Assembly: GCA_963801475.1 (NCBI GenBank)
Contig: CAWDEX010000001.1
Span: 868,001-932,000 of the forward strand
Origin: DAOMFB01 sp963801475
GTDB taxonomy: Bacteria > Acidobacteriota > Thermoanaerobaculia > UBA5066
DNA length: 64,000 nucleotides
Direction: 5' to 3'
Under the pieces are notes generated by a model that worked only from the letters and a program-made list of their open reading frames with translations, was not told where the DNA came from and did no database searches. Each line of letters starts with the position of its first letter. The first letter of the stretch is position 1. Shown one piece after another: positions 54,288 through 63,449 of this stretch. A program made the translations under genes and the position numbers.

Positions 54288-55317
54288 AGTGGTCCCAGCC
54301 TGCGTCTGGGAGTCGTCGCTCGCCGCCGGCCGCCGGGATCCACACGGTTCCCGGGTCGTGCCGGTCGTCCACGACGCCGATCGGGCGCATCGCGAAGCGG
54401 GCGGAGAGGCCCTCCGCGAGAGCGCGCTTCCGCCGCGGGACCGTGAAGAGAAGGCCGTAGTCCTCTCCGCCGAAGAGGGCGAGGCGCATCGGGTCGAGAC
54501 GGACGAGCCCGCGGAGCTCCGTCAGGCCCGTGTCGACAGGAAGCCGGGCAAGATCCAGAGAGGCCGAGACGCCCGAGGCGCGGCAGAGGCGGTGCAGGTC
54601 GCGTGAAAGGCCGTCGGAAAGGTCGATCGCGGCCGACGCCGCCCCCTCGCCCGCCAGGACGCGACCCAGCTCGACCATCGGGCGGGGGTCGACGTGATGC
54701 CTTATGAGGCGGCGGACCTCGGTGGAACGCTGCGGCGGGAGCCTTTTCCTCGCCGGGGCCCTGACGGTCCCCTCCGCCGTCAGGCGGTATCCGGCCTCGA
54801 GGAGGAGGAAACCGGCGGCGGCGCCCCCGAGCGTTCCGGAGACGAAGAGAAGGTCCCCGGAGCGCGCACCGCTCCGGCGCAGCAGACCCCTTTCCGGGGC
54901 GCGCCCGAGGGCCGTGACCGCCGCGAAGAAGCCTGGGGAGGCGGACAGGTCTCCGCCGACCACCGCGACGCCGTGCTCCTGCGCCGCTTCGCGGACCCCC
55001 TCGGCGAAGGTGTCCAGCCAGGCCGGATCGGTCCGGCGGGGGAGGCCCAGGGCGAGAAGCGCCCAGAGCGGCGTGGCGCCCATGGCGGCGAGGTCGGAGA
55101 GGTTCACGTTCACGGCCTTCCGCCCGAGCCGGCGAGGGTCGGCGTCCTTCCGGAAGTCATGCCCTTCGACGAGCGTGTCGGTCGTCACGACGAGCCGCCC
55201 CGCGTCCGCCACGACGGCCGCGTCGTCGCCGATGCCCAGGAGGACGTCGCGCCGTCGCGTGGCGAAGAGCGCCCGGAGCTTCCCGATGAGGACGTCCTCC
55301 GCGGGAAGGCGCTTCAC
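54277..55317 (-). CDS. thiL: Thiamine-monophosphate kinase
   Basis: A 346-residue ThiL, the last step of thiamine diphosphate synthesis. GTG 55317 overlaps the lon stop by four bases. Motifs: GIGDDAAVV at 46-54, TTDTLVEGHDFR, NLSDLAAMGATPLWALLALG, VVGGDLSASPG, AIDLSDGLSRDLHRL and GGEDYGLLFTV, covering the ATP, Mg and substrate sites. Length and order are normal. Co-transcription with lon and hsp20 is likely historical. Confidence 0.95.
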   Translation of the reverse strand: MKRLPAEDVLIGKLRALFATRRRDVLLGIGDDAAVVADAGRLVVTTDTLVEGHDFRKDADPRRLGRKAVNVNLSDLAAMGATPLWALLALGLPRRTDPAWLDTFAEGVREAAQEHGVAVVGGDLSASPGFFAAVTALGRAPERGLLRRSGARSGDLLFVSGTLGGAAAGFLLLEAGYRLTAEGTVRAPARKRLPPQRSTEVRRLIRHHVDPRPMVELGRVLAGEGAASAAIDLSDGLSRDLHRLCRASGVSASLDLARLPVDTGLTELRGLVRLDPMRLALFGGEDYGLLFTVPRRKRALAEGLSARFAMRPIGVVDDRHDPGTVWIPAAGGERRLPDAGWDHFDR

Positions 55318-57704
55318 GAGCGCTTCCCCGCCCGGCCGGCCTTCGGTCGGGGCTTCAGCGCGGCGTCGAGGACGTCGTCGACGGTCTCGGCGAAGACGAA
55401 TCGGAGGTCCCGGCGCAGCTCCTCGGGGATCTCGGTGAGATCCCGCTCGTTCTCCTTCGGCATCAGGATCGTCCGGAGCCCTGCACGTCGCGCCGCCAGG
55501 ACCTTCTCCTTCACGCCGCCGATGGGGAGGATCTCGCCGCGAAGCGTGATCTCGCCCGTCATCGCGACGTCCTTCCGGACGGCCCGCCCGGCAAAGGCCG
55601 AGATCATCGCCGTCGCCATCGTGACCCCGGCCGAGGGGCCGTCCTTCGGGATGGAGCCTTCGGGAACGTGAACGTGGATGTCGTGGGTCTCGAAGTAGTT
55701 CTCCGCGAGGCCGAGACTCTCGGCGCGCGAGCGCGCGAAGGTGAGCGCCGCCTGCGCCGACTCCTTCATGACGTCGCCGAGCTGGCCGGTCATCTGGAGC
55801 TGTCCCTTCCCGCGGACGGCGCGCGCCTCGACGACGAGAACGTCGCCCCCGACGGCCGTCCAGGCGAGGCCCGTCGCGGCGCCAACCTGGTCGGTCCGGA
55901 GAGCTTCGTCGCGCCGGAACTTCGGCAGGCCGAGATGGGTCCGCACGAACGCCGGCGTGACCGTCACCTTCTTCAGGACGCCCGAGGCGTATTTCACCGC
56001 GACCTTGCGGCAGCAGGAGGCGATCTCGCGTTCGAGGCCGCGGAGGCCCGCCTCGCGCGTGTACTCCTGCACCATCGTCCGGAGTGCGGCGTCCGTGAAG
56101 TCGATGCCTTCCGCGGGGAGGCCGTTCTCCGTCCGCTCCTTCGGAATGAGGTGGCGGCGCGCGATGTGGAGCTTTTCCTCCATCGTGTAGCCGGAGAGCC
56201 GGATCACCTCCATCCTGTCGAGGAAGGCGGGCTGGATCGTGTCCAGCATGTTCGCCGTCGTGATGAAGAGGGTCCGCGAGAGGTCGTAGTTCACCCCGAG
56301 ATAGTGGTCGCGGAAGGACTTGTTCTGCTCCGGGTCGAGAACCTCGAGGAGGGCCGACGACGGGTCGCCGCGGAAGTCCGCGCCGATCTTGTCGACCTCG
56401 TCGAGCATGAAGACGGGATTCGACGTTCCCGCCTGCGAGATGCTCTGGATGATCCGCCCGGGGAGCGCCCCGACGTACGTCCGCCGGTGGCCCCGGATCT
56501 CCGCCTCGTCGCGCACGCCCCCGAGCGACAGGCGGGCGAACTTCCGGTCGAGGGCGCGGGCGATGGAGCGGCCGAGGGACGTCTTGCCGACGCCGGGCGG
56601 CCCCACGAAGCAGAGGATCGGGCCCTTGGAATCGGGCGCCAGTTTCCGCACCGCGAGGAACTCGAGGATCCGCTCCTTGACCTTCTCCAGGTCGTAGTGG
56701 TCCTCGTCGAGGATCTTGCGGGCGCGGTCGAGGTCGAGGCTGTCGGTCGAGACGACGGACCACGGAAGCCCCGTGATCCAGTCGAGCCAGGTCCGGATCA
56801 TCGCGTTCTCGGCCGAGTCGGGGCTTCCCCGCTCGAGGCGCTTGATCTGCTTCTCGATCTCCTGGCCCGCCTCCTCCGGGATCTTCTTTTCTTCGATGGC
56901 CTTCCGGTAGGAAGCGATCTCCTCGGCCAGGTCGTCGCTGTCACCGAGCTCCTGCTGGATAGCCTTGAGCTGCTGGCGAAGGAAGTACTCTCGCTGGTTC
57001 TTGTCGATCTCGCCCTTGGCGGCCCCGGTGATCTCCTGCTGGACCGTCAGGACGCGGATCTCCCGGCGCAGGACCTCGAGGACGATCTTGAGGCGCTCGG
57101 ACGCTGCCGTCGTCTCGAGGACCTTTTCGGCTTCGTCCACCTTCAGGTCGAGGTTCGAGGCCGCGAGGTCGGCCAGTCGGGCCGGCTCGTCGAGGCCGGC
57201 GGCCACGACCATCACCTCCGGTGAGATCTGCTTCCCGAGGGAGACGGTCTTCTCGAGCGCCTCCTTCACGGCGCGGACGAGCGCCTCCGTCTCCTCGTTC
57301 GCCGGCGCGGATTCCGGCTCCGGGATCCGGGTGATCTTCGCCCGGAGCGCCGGCGCGTCGGCCACGAAGGACTCGATCTTGATCCGGGAGAGTCCCTGGA
57401 CGAGCAGGCGGATCCGCCCGTCCGGCAGCTTCAACATCCTCATCACGGCGGCGGCCGTCCCGACGGGGAACAGGTCGGCGGGCCCCGGTTCCTCGACGGA
57501 GGCATCCCGCTGGGCGACGAGGAGGAGGATCCGCTGCTCGGCGAGGGCGGCGTCGACGGCCGCGATCGACTTCTCCCGCGAGATGGAAAGCGGGACGATG
57601 ACGAACGGGAAGAGGACGACGTCCTTCAGCGGAAGGACCGGCAGGATGTCCGGGATGGCGATCGTCTCGCCGCCGGGCGCGGCTCCGGGCTCCTTCGCGC
57701 TCAC
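55314..57704 (-). CDS. lon: ATP-dependent protease Lon, copy 1
   Basis: A 796-residue LonA with an N-terminal substrate domain (LPLKDVVLFPFVIVPLSISR), coiled region, AAA+ module (GPPGVGKTSLGRSIARAL, FMLDEVDKI) and protease domain with the Ser-Lys dyad S691 (PKDGPSAGV) and K734 (GVKEKVLAA). It degrades misfolded and regulatory proteins in the cytoplasm. GTG 57704 overlaps the hsp20 stop, so it is coupled to a small heat-shock protein. A second full-length lon lies at 61024-63435. Confidence 0.96.
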   Translation of the reverse strand: MSAKEPGAAPGGETIAIPDILPVLPLKDVVLFPFVIVPLSISREKSIAAVDAALAEQRILLLVAQRDASVEEPGPADLFPVGTAAAVMRMLKLPDGRIRLLVQGLSRIKIESFVADAPALRAKITRIPEPESAPANEETEALVRAVKEALEKTVSLGKQISPEVMVVAAGLDEPARLADLAASNLDLKVDEAEKVLETTAASERLKIVLEVLRREIRVLTVQQEITGAAKGEIDKNQREYFLRQQLKAIQQELGDSDDLAEEIASYRKAIEEKKIPEEAGQEIEKQIKRLERGSPDSAENAMIRTWLDWITGLPWSVVSTDSLDLDRARKILDEDHYDLEKVKERILEFLAVRKLAPDSKGPILCFVGPPGVGKTSLGRSIARALDRKFARLSLGGVRDEAEIRGHRRTYVGALPGRIIQSISQAGTSNPVFMLDEVDKIGADFRGDPSSALLEVLDPEQNKSFRDHYLGVNYDLSRTLFITTANMLDTIQPAFLDRMEVIRLSGYTMEEKLHIARRHLIPKERTENGLPAEGIDFTDAALRTMVQEYTREAGLRGLEREIASCCRKVAVKYASGVLKKVTVTPAFVRTHLGLPKFRRDEALRTDQVGAATGLAWTAVGGDVLVVEARAVRGKGQLQMTGQLGDVMKESAQAALTFARSRAESLGLAENYFETHDIHVHVPEGSIPKDGPSAGVTMATAMISAFAGRAVRKDVAMTGEITLRGEILPIGGVKEKVLAARRAGLRTILMPKENERDLTEIPEELRRDLRFVFAETVDDVLDAALKPRPKAGRAGKRS

Positions 57705-58123
57705 GGCGCCACCGGCGGGCCGCGGCGGATCGGAATGTGGCGCCCGCGGGCGGAGGTCCGTTTCGGGACGTCGAGGATGAGGAGGCCGTCCTGGTAGAGG
57801 GCGCGCGAGCGCTCTGCGTCGGCGTCCTCGGGAAGCTCGAGCGCGCGCTCGAACGGACCGGTCGCGCGTTCGAGGCGCAGGAAGACGCCGCCCTCCCCCT
57901 CGGTCGCGCGGCGCTCTCCGCGAACGACGACGACGCGCTCCTTCACCTCGATCGACGTCTTCTCCGGGACGGCGCCGGGGATCTCGAATACGAGGCGCCA
58001 GCCGGCGGCGTTCTCGACGACGTCGACGGGCGGAGCCAGGGGATGGGGCTCGCGTCCGTTCATCGCCGCCGGGCCGTCCAGGAGGAAGGCGACGGGAAAG
58101 CGCGGGGAGCGCGACTTCGTCAT
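57701..58123 (-). CDS. Hsp20/alpha-crystallin-like small heat-shock protein
   Basis: A 140-residue protein with an alpha-crystallin domain at about 33-125: VDVVENAAGWRLVFEIPGAV, IEVKERVVVVRGER and the conserved LYQDGLLILDVPK near the end. Small Hsps hold unfolding proteins without ATP. The N-terminal arm is short. A good ribosome site (AAAGGA, six bases before ATG 58123) and overlap with lon suggest joint production of a holdase and a protease. Confidence 0.88.
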   Translation of the reverse strand: MTKSRSPRFPVAFLLDGPAAMNGREPHPLAPPVDVVENAAGWRLVFEIPGAVPEKTSIEVKERVVVVRGERRATEGEGGVFLRLERATGPFERALELPEDADAERSRALYQDGLLILDVPKRTSARGRHIPIRRGPPVAP

Positions 58124-58133
58124 CGGCGTCCTT

Positions 58134-58607
58134 TCACTTCCGCCGCGCCCCCGGCCGGCGGCCGAGCAGGGTCTTCAGCTCGTCCACGAAGTCGCCCAGA
58201 TCCTCGAAGCGGCGGTAGACGGAGGCGAACCGGACGTACGCGACCTGGTCGAGGTCCTTCAGCCGGTCCATGACGCGGGTGCCGACTTCCTCGGTCGTCA
58301 TCTCACGGGGCTCCCGGGCGTGGAGGGCCGACTCGATCTCGTCGCAGATCTGCTCGAGGCTCTTCGTCTCGACAGGCCGCTTCTCGCAGGCCTTCATCAG
58401 GCCGCGCAGCAGCTTGTTCCGGTCGAACGGCTCCCGCCGCCCGTCGCGCTTGACGACGAGAACCGGGATCTCCTCGACGGTCTCGTACGAGGTGAAGCGC
58501 CGCTCGCACGCAGCGCACTCGCGCCGACGGCGGATGACCGCGCCTTCGCGGCTCTCGCGCGAGTCGACGACGCGGTCGTCGGTCGCACCGCAATAGGGAC
58601 ACCTCAC
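58134..58607 (-). CDS. nrdR: Transcriptional repressor NrdR
   Basis: A 157-residue NrdR. The zinc ribbon has CPYCG at 3-7 and the second pair in RECAACERRF. An ATP-cone domain follows (VVKRDGRREPFDRNKLLRGL). NrdR represses ribonucleotide reductase genes in response to dATP/ATP. GTG 58607 comes six bases after a TATGCT, with no ribosome site, consistent with a leaderless start. It heads the nrdR-hsp20-lon-thiL-DUF2062 unit. Confidence 0.96.
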   Translation of the reverse strand: MRCPYCGATDDRVVDSRESREGAVIRRRRECAACERRFTSYETVEEIPVLVVKRDGRREPFDRNKLLRGLMKACEKRPVETKSLEQICDEIESALHAREPREMTTEEVGTRVMDRLKDLDQVAYVRFASVYRRFEDLGDFVDELKTLLGRRPGARRK

Positions 58608-58613
58608 GACCGA

Positions 58614-58619
58614 AGCATA
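58614..58619 (-). promoter_or_regulatory. -10-like TATGCT, six bases before nrdR GTG
   Basis: TATGCT on the minus strand, then six bases, then the start codon: the same geometry as at 19087, 44020 and 60622. Likely a leaderless promoter for the nrdR-lon unit. Confidence 0.45.
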
Positions 58620-58636
58620 GCCCGGTCCGGCGGGAT

Positions 58637-58642
58637 TACGAT
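58637..58642 (+). promoter_or_regulatory. -10-like TACGAT before GDPD gene
   Basis: TACGAT is 11 bases before GTG 58654 in the 46-base spacer divergent from nrdR. A transcript from it would have almost no leader. Confidence 0.35.
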
Positions 58643-58653
58643 GCCGTCCGGCG

Positions 58654-59421
58654 GTGACGCGAACCGACCTTCCTCCGATCCCCGAGGTGCTCGCCGGGCG
58701 GGAGCGCCCGCTGGTCATGGCCCACCGCGGAAACAGCGCGGCGGCTCCCGAGAACACGATGGCCGCCTTCCGGAGGGCGCTCCTCGACGGGGCGGACCTG
58801 CTCGAGACCGATCTCCAGGTGACGCGGGACGGTGCCTTCGTCTGTCTGCACGACGAGACGCTTCTCCGGACGGGAGGCGTCCCGCTCGCCGCAGCCGACC
58901 TGACGCTCCGGGAGATCCGGAGGCATCCGGTCGGCTTCGGCCGGAAGGGCTTCGAGGCCGAGCGGGTCCCGGCGCTCGAAGAGCTTCTCGCGTGCGTTCC
59001 TTCCGGGGTCGGTCTCGCGCTGGAGCTGAAGACGGACCGGTTCCTCGATCCGGAGGTCGGCCGGCGTCTGGGAGACCTCCTCCGCGCCGCCGGCGCTCTC
59101 GACCGTACGGCCGTCCTCTCGTTCAAGTTCGCGCGGTGCCGGGCCGTGAGGCGGGAGGTGCCCGGGCTGCGGGCCGGCTTCATCACGATGACCGGCGGCC
59201 TGCCGCCGGAGGGGGAGGCCGAGATGGTCGGACCGTTCTGGCCCCTGCTCCTCGCGAACCCGCTCCTCCCGTGGCTCGCCCACCGGCGTGGCCTCTTCGT
59301 GGCGCCCCTCGACGACGCCCCCGACCGGCTTCTGCCGTACTACCGTCTGATCGGGTGCGACGCCGTTCTGACGAACGATCCGGCCGCCACGCTCCGGAAG
59401 CTGGGGCGCGCCCCGCGCTGA
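58654..59421 (+). CDS. Glycerophosphodiester phosphodiesterase family protein
   Basis: A 255-residue GDPD-fold enzyme with MAHRGNSAAAPENTMAAF (catalytic His and Glu/Asn), LETDLQVTRDG and CLHDETLLRTGG (second catalytic His), then LALELKTD and the C-terminal CDAVLTNDP. It hydrolyses glycerophosphodiesters to glycerol-3-phosphate and an alcohol. No signal peptide is seen, so it is cytoplasmic. It converges with the AlaX-like gene, six bases apart. Confidence 0.88.
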   Translation: MTRTDLPPIPEVLAGRERPLVMAHRGNSAAAPENTMAAFRRALLDGADLLETDLQVTRDGAFVCLHDETLLRTGGVPLAAADLTLREIRRHPVGFGRKGFEAERVPALEELLACVPSGVGLALELKTDRFLDPEVGRRLGDLLRAAGALDRTAVLSFKFARCRAVRREVPGLRAGFITMTGGLPPEGEAEMVGPFWPLLLANPLLPWLAHRRGLFVAPLDDAPDRLLPYYRLIGCDAVLTNDPAATLRKLGRAPR

Positions 59422-59427
59422 CGGCGG

Positions 59428-60615
59428 TCAGCCTGTCAGGTTCCGGAGACGTGCCAGGGCGGCCGGGACGGCGTCGAGCGAACCGGCCTTGCCCTGGAAG
59501 AGGCGGCCCGAGCCGCCCCCCTTTCCCCCGAGGATCGCCGCCACCTCGCGCCCCGCGGCCTGCACGTCGAGAGGGGCTTCGGCCCCCGCCGCGAGGAGAA
59601 AGAACGTCTGGCCGCCGGTCGTCGCCACGAACAGGCCCGCTTTCGAAGGGGCGGCGGAGAGGAAGTCCTTCGACAGGGCGTTCAGGAAGGTGGCGGGCCG
59701 ACCGGGAAAGACCCGGCTCACGACGGCCGCTTCCTCCCCCGCGAGCGCGGTCGCCGTCTCCCGGGCCTCCTCTTCTTCCCTCCCTCTGAGAGCCTTCTCG
59801 GTGGCCTTCAGTTTCGCGAGACGCTCCTCGGCCGCCGCCACGAGCGCCTCGTCCGGAGCCCGGAGGAGCTTCCGGAGCGCCGCGTTCCTCTCCTCGTGGG
59901 ACGCGAGGCGGCGTCGCGCGCGCGCGCCGGCGGCGAAGGACAGCCGCGTTCCCCCGCGGAGCGCCTCGGTCGCGAGGAGCGCGACGAGCTCGATCTCCGA
60001 CGTCGAGCCCACGTGTGTCCCGCTGCACGAATTCAGATCGACGCCGACGATCTCGACGAGGCGGATCTCCCCTTCGAGTCCCTCCGGGAGGCCCCGCGTC
60101 CGGACGGGGAGGCCGGTGAACTCCGCGGCGGTGACCCGGCGGGCCGTCACGGGGCGCGCCGCCCGGATCTCGGCCGCCACGGCCTCCTCGAGCTCGCTGA
60201 GCTTTCCGGGAGGGAGCTTCGGAACGGCCAGCTCGATGTCCGACAGGAGCTCGCCGAGGTGAAAGGCCGTCGTCTCCCACCCGAAACGATCCTGGGCCAC
60301 GGCCGTCAGGAGGTGCTGGCCCGAGTGCTGCTGCATGTGGTCGAAGCGGCGGCCCCAGTCGAGGCGCACCGTCGCCGGTCCCGGCACCACCGGTCGCTCG
60401 AGTAAATGCCGGATCTCGCCGCCCCGCCGCTGGACGTCGAGTACGGGCGTGTCGTTCAGAAGGCCACGGTCCGCCGGCTGGCCGCCACCTTCGGGGTAGA
60501 GGATCGTGTCGGAGAGGACGGCGAAGGGGCGACCGGCCTCCTTGCCAACCGAGATGATCTCGGTCCGGGTTTCGGCGCGGTAGGGCTCGCGTTCGTAAAG
60601 AGGGGCGCCGCTCAC
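59428..60615 (-). CDS. AlaX-type alanyl-tRNA editing protein with DHHA1 domain
   Basis: A 395-residue protein related to the editing and C-terminal parts of alanyl-tRNA synthetase but lacking the aminoacylation domain. The zinc ligands are in HMQQHSGQHLL (HxxxH) and CSGTHVGS (Cys and His); FYPEGGGQP-like LYPEGGGQPAD lies near residue 40. A coiled region and a DHHA1 domain follow (GGKGGGSGRLFQGK at the end). It should clear Ser- or Gly-tRNA(Ala). GTG 60615 follows a TAAGAT by six bases, with no ribosome site. Confidence 0.88.
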   Translation of the reverse strand: MSGAPLYEREPYRAETRTEIISVGKEAGRPFAVLSDTILYPEGGGQPADRGLLNDTPVLDVQRRGGEIRHLLERPVVPGPATVRLDWGRRFDHMQQHSGQHLLTAVAQDRFGWETTAFHLGELLSDIELAVPKLPPGKLSELEEAVAAEIRAARPVTARRVTAAEFTGLPVRTRGLPEGLEGEIRLVEIVGVDLNSCSGTHVGSTSEIELVALLATEALRGGTRLSFAAGARARRRLASHEERNAALRKLLRAPDEALVAAAEERLAKLKATEKALRGREEEEARETATALAGEEAAVVSRVFPGRPATFLNALSKDFLSAAPSKAGLFVATTGGQTFFLLAAGAEAPLDVQAAGREVAAILGGKGGGSGRLFQGKAGSLDAVPAALARLRNLTG

Positions 60616-60621
60616 GTACCG

Positions 60622-60627
60622 ATCTTA
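60622..60627 (-). promoter_or_regulatory. -10-like TAAGAT, six bases before GTG 60615
   Basis: TAAGAT on the minus strand and exactly six bases to the AlaX-like start codon, identical in hexamer and spacing to the lpxH start at 44020. Confidence 0.5.
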
Positions 60628-60647
60628 CGTGGGGAAGGGGGAAGGGC

Positions 60648-61040
60648 TCAGGCCGGGAGCGAGTCGATGAGGGACATGTAGTCGTCGTTGAGGCCCGAGA
60701 TGTGAAAGGCGAAGCCGGTGGCGACGGCCGTCCCGCCCGAGGCGGAGGAGCGTCCGACCCGGACGACGCGGCCCGGGAGTTCGATGACGTTTCCGCGCGG
60801 ACCGTGAAGCCGGCACACGACCGGCATGCCCGACTTCGGGATGTGCTCGGTCACGACGAAGAATCCGTTCAGCGACATGTCGCGCGTGAAGGACATCCGC
60901 CGGTTCCCCTCGGCATCCGGAAACTCGACGAGATACCGGCCTTTCTTCCTCGGGAAGCGGTACGGGTACATCCCGTCGGGATGATAAAGAATGGGACGGC
61001 GATTCCGGCGGGACGCGTCCGGTTCAGTGACTGAAGTCAC
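60648..61040 (-). CDS. PilZ-domain protein
   Basis: A 130-residue protein that is mostly a PilZ domain: RKKGR near residue 31 as the RxxxR-like c-di-GMP contact, DMSLNG near 54 as the D/NxSxxG motif, and a beta-barrel with LPGRVVRVGR. Binding of c-di-GMP is plausible. GTG 61040 overlaps the lon stop by 17 bases; ATG 60971, nine bases after a TATCAT, is an alternative start leaving just the domain. No partner domain is present, so it would act by binding another protein. Confidence 0.72.
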   Translation of the reverse strand: MTSVTEPDASRRNRRPILYHPDGMYPYRFPRKKGRYLVEFPDAEGNRRMSFTRDMSLNGFFVVTEHIPKSGMPVVCRLHGPRGNVIELPGRVVRVGRSSASGGTAVATGFAFHISGLNDDYMSLIDSLPA

Positions 61041-63435
61041 CCGCCGGGGACTCCGCCGCGCCCGCCGATAAGTGGAGGATGCCGTTCCGGATCGCGGCGC
61101 CGCGGAGCGCGAGGACCAGGGCTTCTTCGAGCGTGTCGACTGGGTGAACCGTCAGGCCGGCGCGCACGTCCGCCGGAAGATCCTCGAGGTCGGCCTCGTT
61201 CGCCCTCGGCAGGACGATCGTCGAGATGCCGGCGCGGACGGCTCCGAGGACCTTTTCCTTCAACCCTCCGACGGGCAGGACCCGTCCCGAGATCGTGATC
61301 TCTCCGGTCATCGCGAGGTCGTGGCGGGCGGGGCGCTTCGAGATCGCCGAGACGATCGCGGTCGCCAGGGCGATGCCGGCTGACGGTCCGTCCTTCGGAA
61401 TCGCGCCGGCCGGTACGTGAACGTGCAGGTCGCGCTCGCGGGCGTCGTCCGCGATGCCGAGCGAGGCGGCGTGCGATCGCGCGAAGCTCCAGGCCGCCCG
61501 GGCGGATTCCTTCATCACGTCGCCGAGCTGGCCGGTCAGGATGACCTCGCCCTTTCCGTTCATCAGCGTTGCCTCGACGAACATGATGTCGCCGCCCGCC
61601 GGCGTGTAGTACATCCCCGTCGCGATGCCGATCCGGTCCACCGACTCCGCTTTCTCCGGATGGACCTTCGGGCGGCCGAGGATTACGGCCACGTCGGCGG
61701 CCCCGACCTCCGAGCGTTCGATCTCTCCCGCCGCGATCCGCCGCGCCACCTTGCGCGCGAGCCGCCCCAGCTCTCGCTCGAGTTGCCGGACGCCCGCCTC
61801 GCGGGTGTAACGCGACACGACGGCGGCGATCGCCGCGTCGTCGAGCCGCAGTTGTCCGGCCGCGAGCCCGTTCTCGGGGAGCAGGCGCGGCACGAGGTAC
61901 TGCCGGGCGATGGCGAGCTTCTCGGCCTCCGTGTAGCCCGAGAACTCCACCGTCTCGAGACGGTCGAGGAGCGGGGCCGGGATGTTCTGAAGGAAGTTCG
62001 CGGTGGCGATGAAGAAGACCTCGGAGAGATCGAACGGGACCCCGAGGTAGTGGTCGGTGAAGCTGTCGTTCTGGGCCGGGTCGAGGACCTCGAGCAGGGC
62101 CGCCGCCGGGTCGCCCTGGAACGAGACGCCGAGCTTGTCGATCTCGTCGAGGAGGAAGACCGGGTTCTTCGTTCCGGCCTGGCGCATTCCCTGGAGGATC
62201 CGGCCCGGCAGGGCGCCGACGTAGGTTCGCCGGTGCCCGCGGATGTCGGCCTCGTCTCGGGCTCCGCCGAGCGAGATCCGGACGTACTTCCGTCCCATCG
62301 CCCGCGCGATCGACTTCGCGATCGACGTCTTTCCCACGCCGGGGGGGCCCGCGAAGAGAAGGATCTTCCCCTTGCCGGGGAGCTTCTCGTCCTTCGCCGA
62401 CGCCGTCTGAAGCTGTCGAACCGCGAGGACTTCGAGGACCCGGTCCTTGACGTCCTTCAGGGCGTAGTGGTCCTCGTCGAGGATTCGCGACGCTTCGTTG
62501 ACGTCGAGGTGCTCCTCGCTCCGCTCTCCCCAGGGCAGGTCGGCGACCGTCTCGAGATAGGTCCGGACGACCTGGGACTCCATCGACTCGCGGCCGAGAC
62601 GGTTGAGTCGTCCCCACTCCCGCTCCACCTCGCGCCGCGCCTCCTCGGGGAGGGGGAGCTTGTCGAGCCGGGCCTTCAGCTCCTTCAGGTCCTCGGACTC
62701 CTTCCCCTCGTCCTCGCCGAGTTCCTTCTGGATCGCCTTCATCTGCTCGCGCAGGAGCAGTTCCCGCTGCCGGTCCCCGATCTCGGCCCGCACCTTCGAC
62801 TTCAGGTCCTCCTGGAGCGAGAGGACGGCGATCTGCTTCTGGACGTGGACGAGCACCCGTCGGAGGCGCTCCTCGACGGACAGGGTCTCGAGGAGATGCT
62901 GGCGGTCCGGGGCCGGGATGTCGAGATAGCCCGCCACGAGGTCGGCGAGGTGGCCGGGCTCGGCGGCCTCTTCGAGGATCTGATCGACCGCATCGTCCGG
63001 CAGGCCGAGCTTCCGGCCCAGTTCCGCCGACCGCTCCCGGGCCTCGCGGTGCAGGGCGACGAATATCGCGGCCTCCGCGTCGAGAGGCGCCATCTCTTCG
63101 GCCTCCACGACGACGGCCTCCAGCATCGGCCCCCGCTCGACGATCCGCATCGCGATGCCACGCTTCCGACCCTGGAGCAGGAGGCGAGCCCCGCCGAGGC
63201 CCCGCTGAAGCTGGGCGATGCTCGCGATGGTGCCGATCGTGTAGAGCCCTTCGGGAGTGGCCTTTTCGACGTCCTGTCGCTGCGCCACGGCGAAGATCAA
63301 TCGCTCCGGGTGCTTCATGGCCGCGTCGATGGCCCGGAGGGTCCCCCCGCGTCCGGCGGAGATCGGGAAACTGACTCCCGGGAAGATCACCGCGTTTCGA
63401 AGGGGGAGGACGGGGAGGGTCAGGGTTTCGCTCAT
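61024..63435 (-). CDS. lon: ATP-dependent protease Lon, copy 2
   Basis: An 803-residue LonA with the same domain order as copy 1: N-terminal domain (LPLRNAVIFPGVSFPISAGR), AAA+ module (GPPGVGKTSIAKSIARAM, FLLDEIDKLG) and the S685 (PKDGPSAGI)/K728 (GLKEKVLGA) dyad. Both copies look active. This one is transcribed alone or with the PilZ gene from an AT-rich upstream region that has a possible heat-shock-type promoter, whereas copy 1 lies inside the nrdR-hsp20 unit. Confidence 0.96.
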   Translation of the reverse strand: MSETLTLPVLPLRNAVIFPGVSFPISAGRGGTLRAIDAAMKHPERLIFAVAQRQDVEKATPEGLYTIGTIASIAQLQRGLGGARLLLQGRKRGIAMRIVERGPMLEAVVVEAEEMAPLDAEAAIFVALHREARERSAELGRKLGLPDDAVDQILEEAAEPGHLADLVAGYLDIPAPDRQHLLETLSVEERLRRVLVHVQKQIAVLSLQEDLKSKVRAEIGDRQRELLLREQMKAIQKELGEDEGKESEDLKELKARLDKLPLPEEARREVEREWGRLNRLGRESMESQVVRTYLETVADLPWGERSEEHLDVNEASRILDEDHYALKDVKDRVLEVLAVRQLQTASAKDEKLPGKGKILLFAGPPGVGKTSIAKSIARAMGRKYVRISLGGARDEADIRGHRRTYVGALPGRILQGMRQAGTKNPVFLLDEIDKLGVSFQGDPAAALLEVLDPAQNDSFTDHYLGVPFDLSEVFFIATANFLQNIPAPLLDRLETVEFSGYTEAEKLAIARQYLVPRLLPENGLAAGQLRLDDAAIAAVVSRYTREAGVRQLERELGRLARKVARRIAAGEIERSEVGAADVAVILGRPKVHPEKAESVDRIGIATGMYYTPAGGDIMFVEATLMNGKGEVILTGQLGDVMKESARAAWSFARSHAASLGIADDARERDLHVHVPAGAIPKDGPSAGIALATAIVSAISKRPARHDLAMTGEITISGRVLPVGGLKEKVLGAVRAGISTIVLPRANEADLEDLPADVRAGLTVHPVDTLEEALVLALRGAAIRNGILHLSAGAAESPAGDFSH

Positions 63436-63449
63436 TACCAGACCTACGA

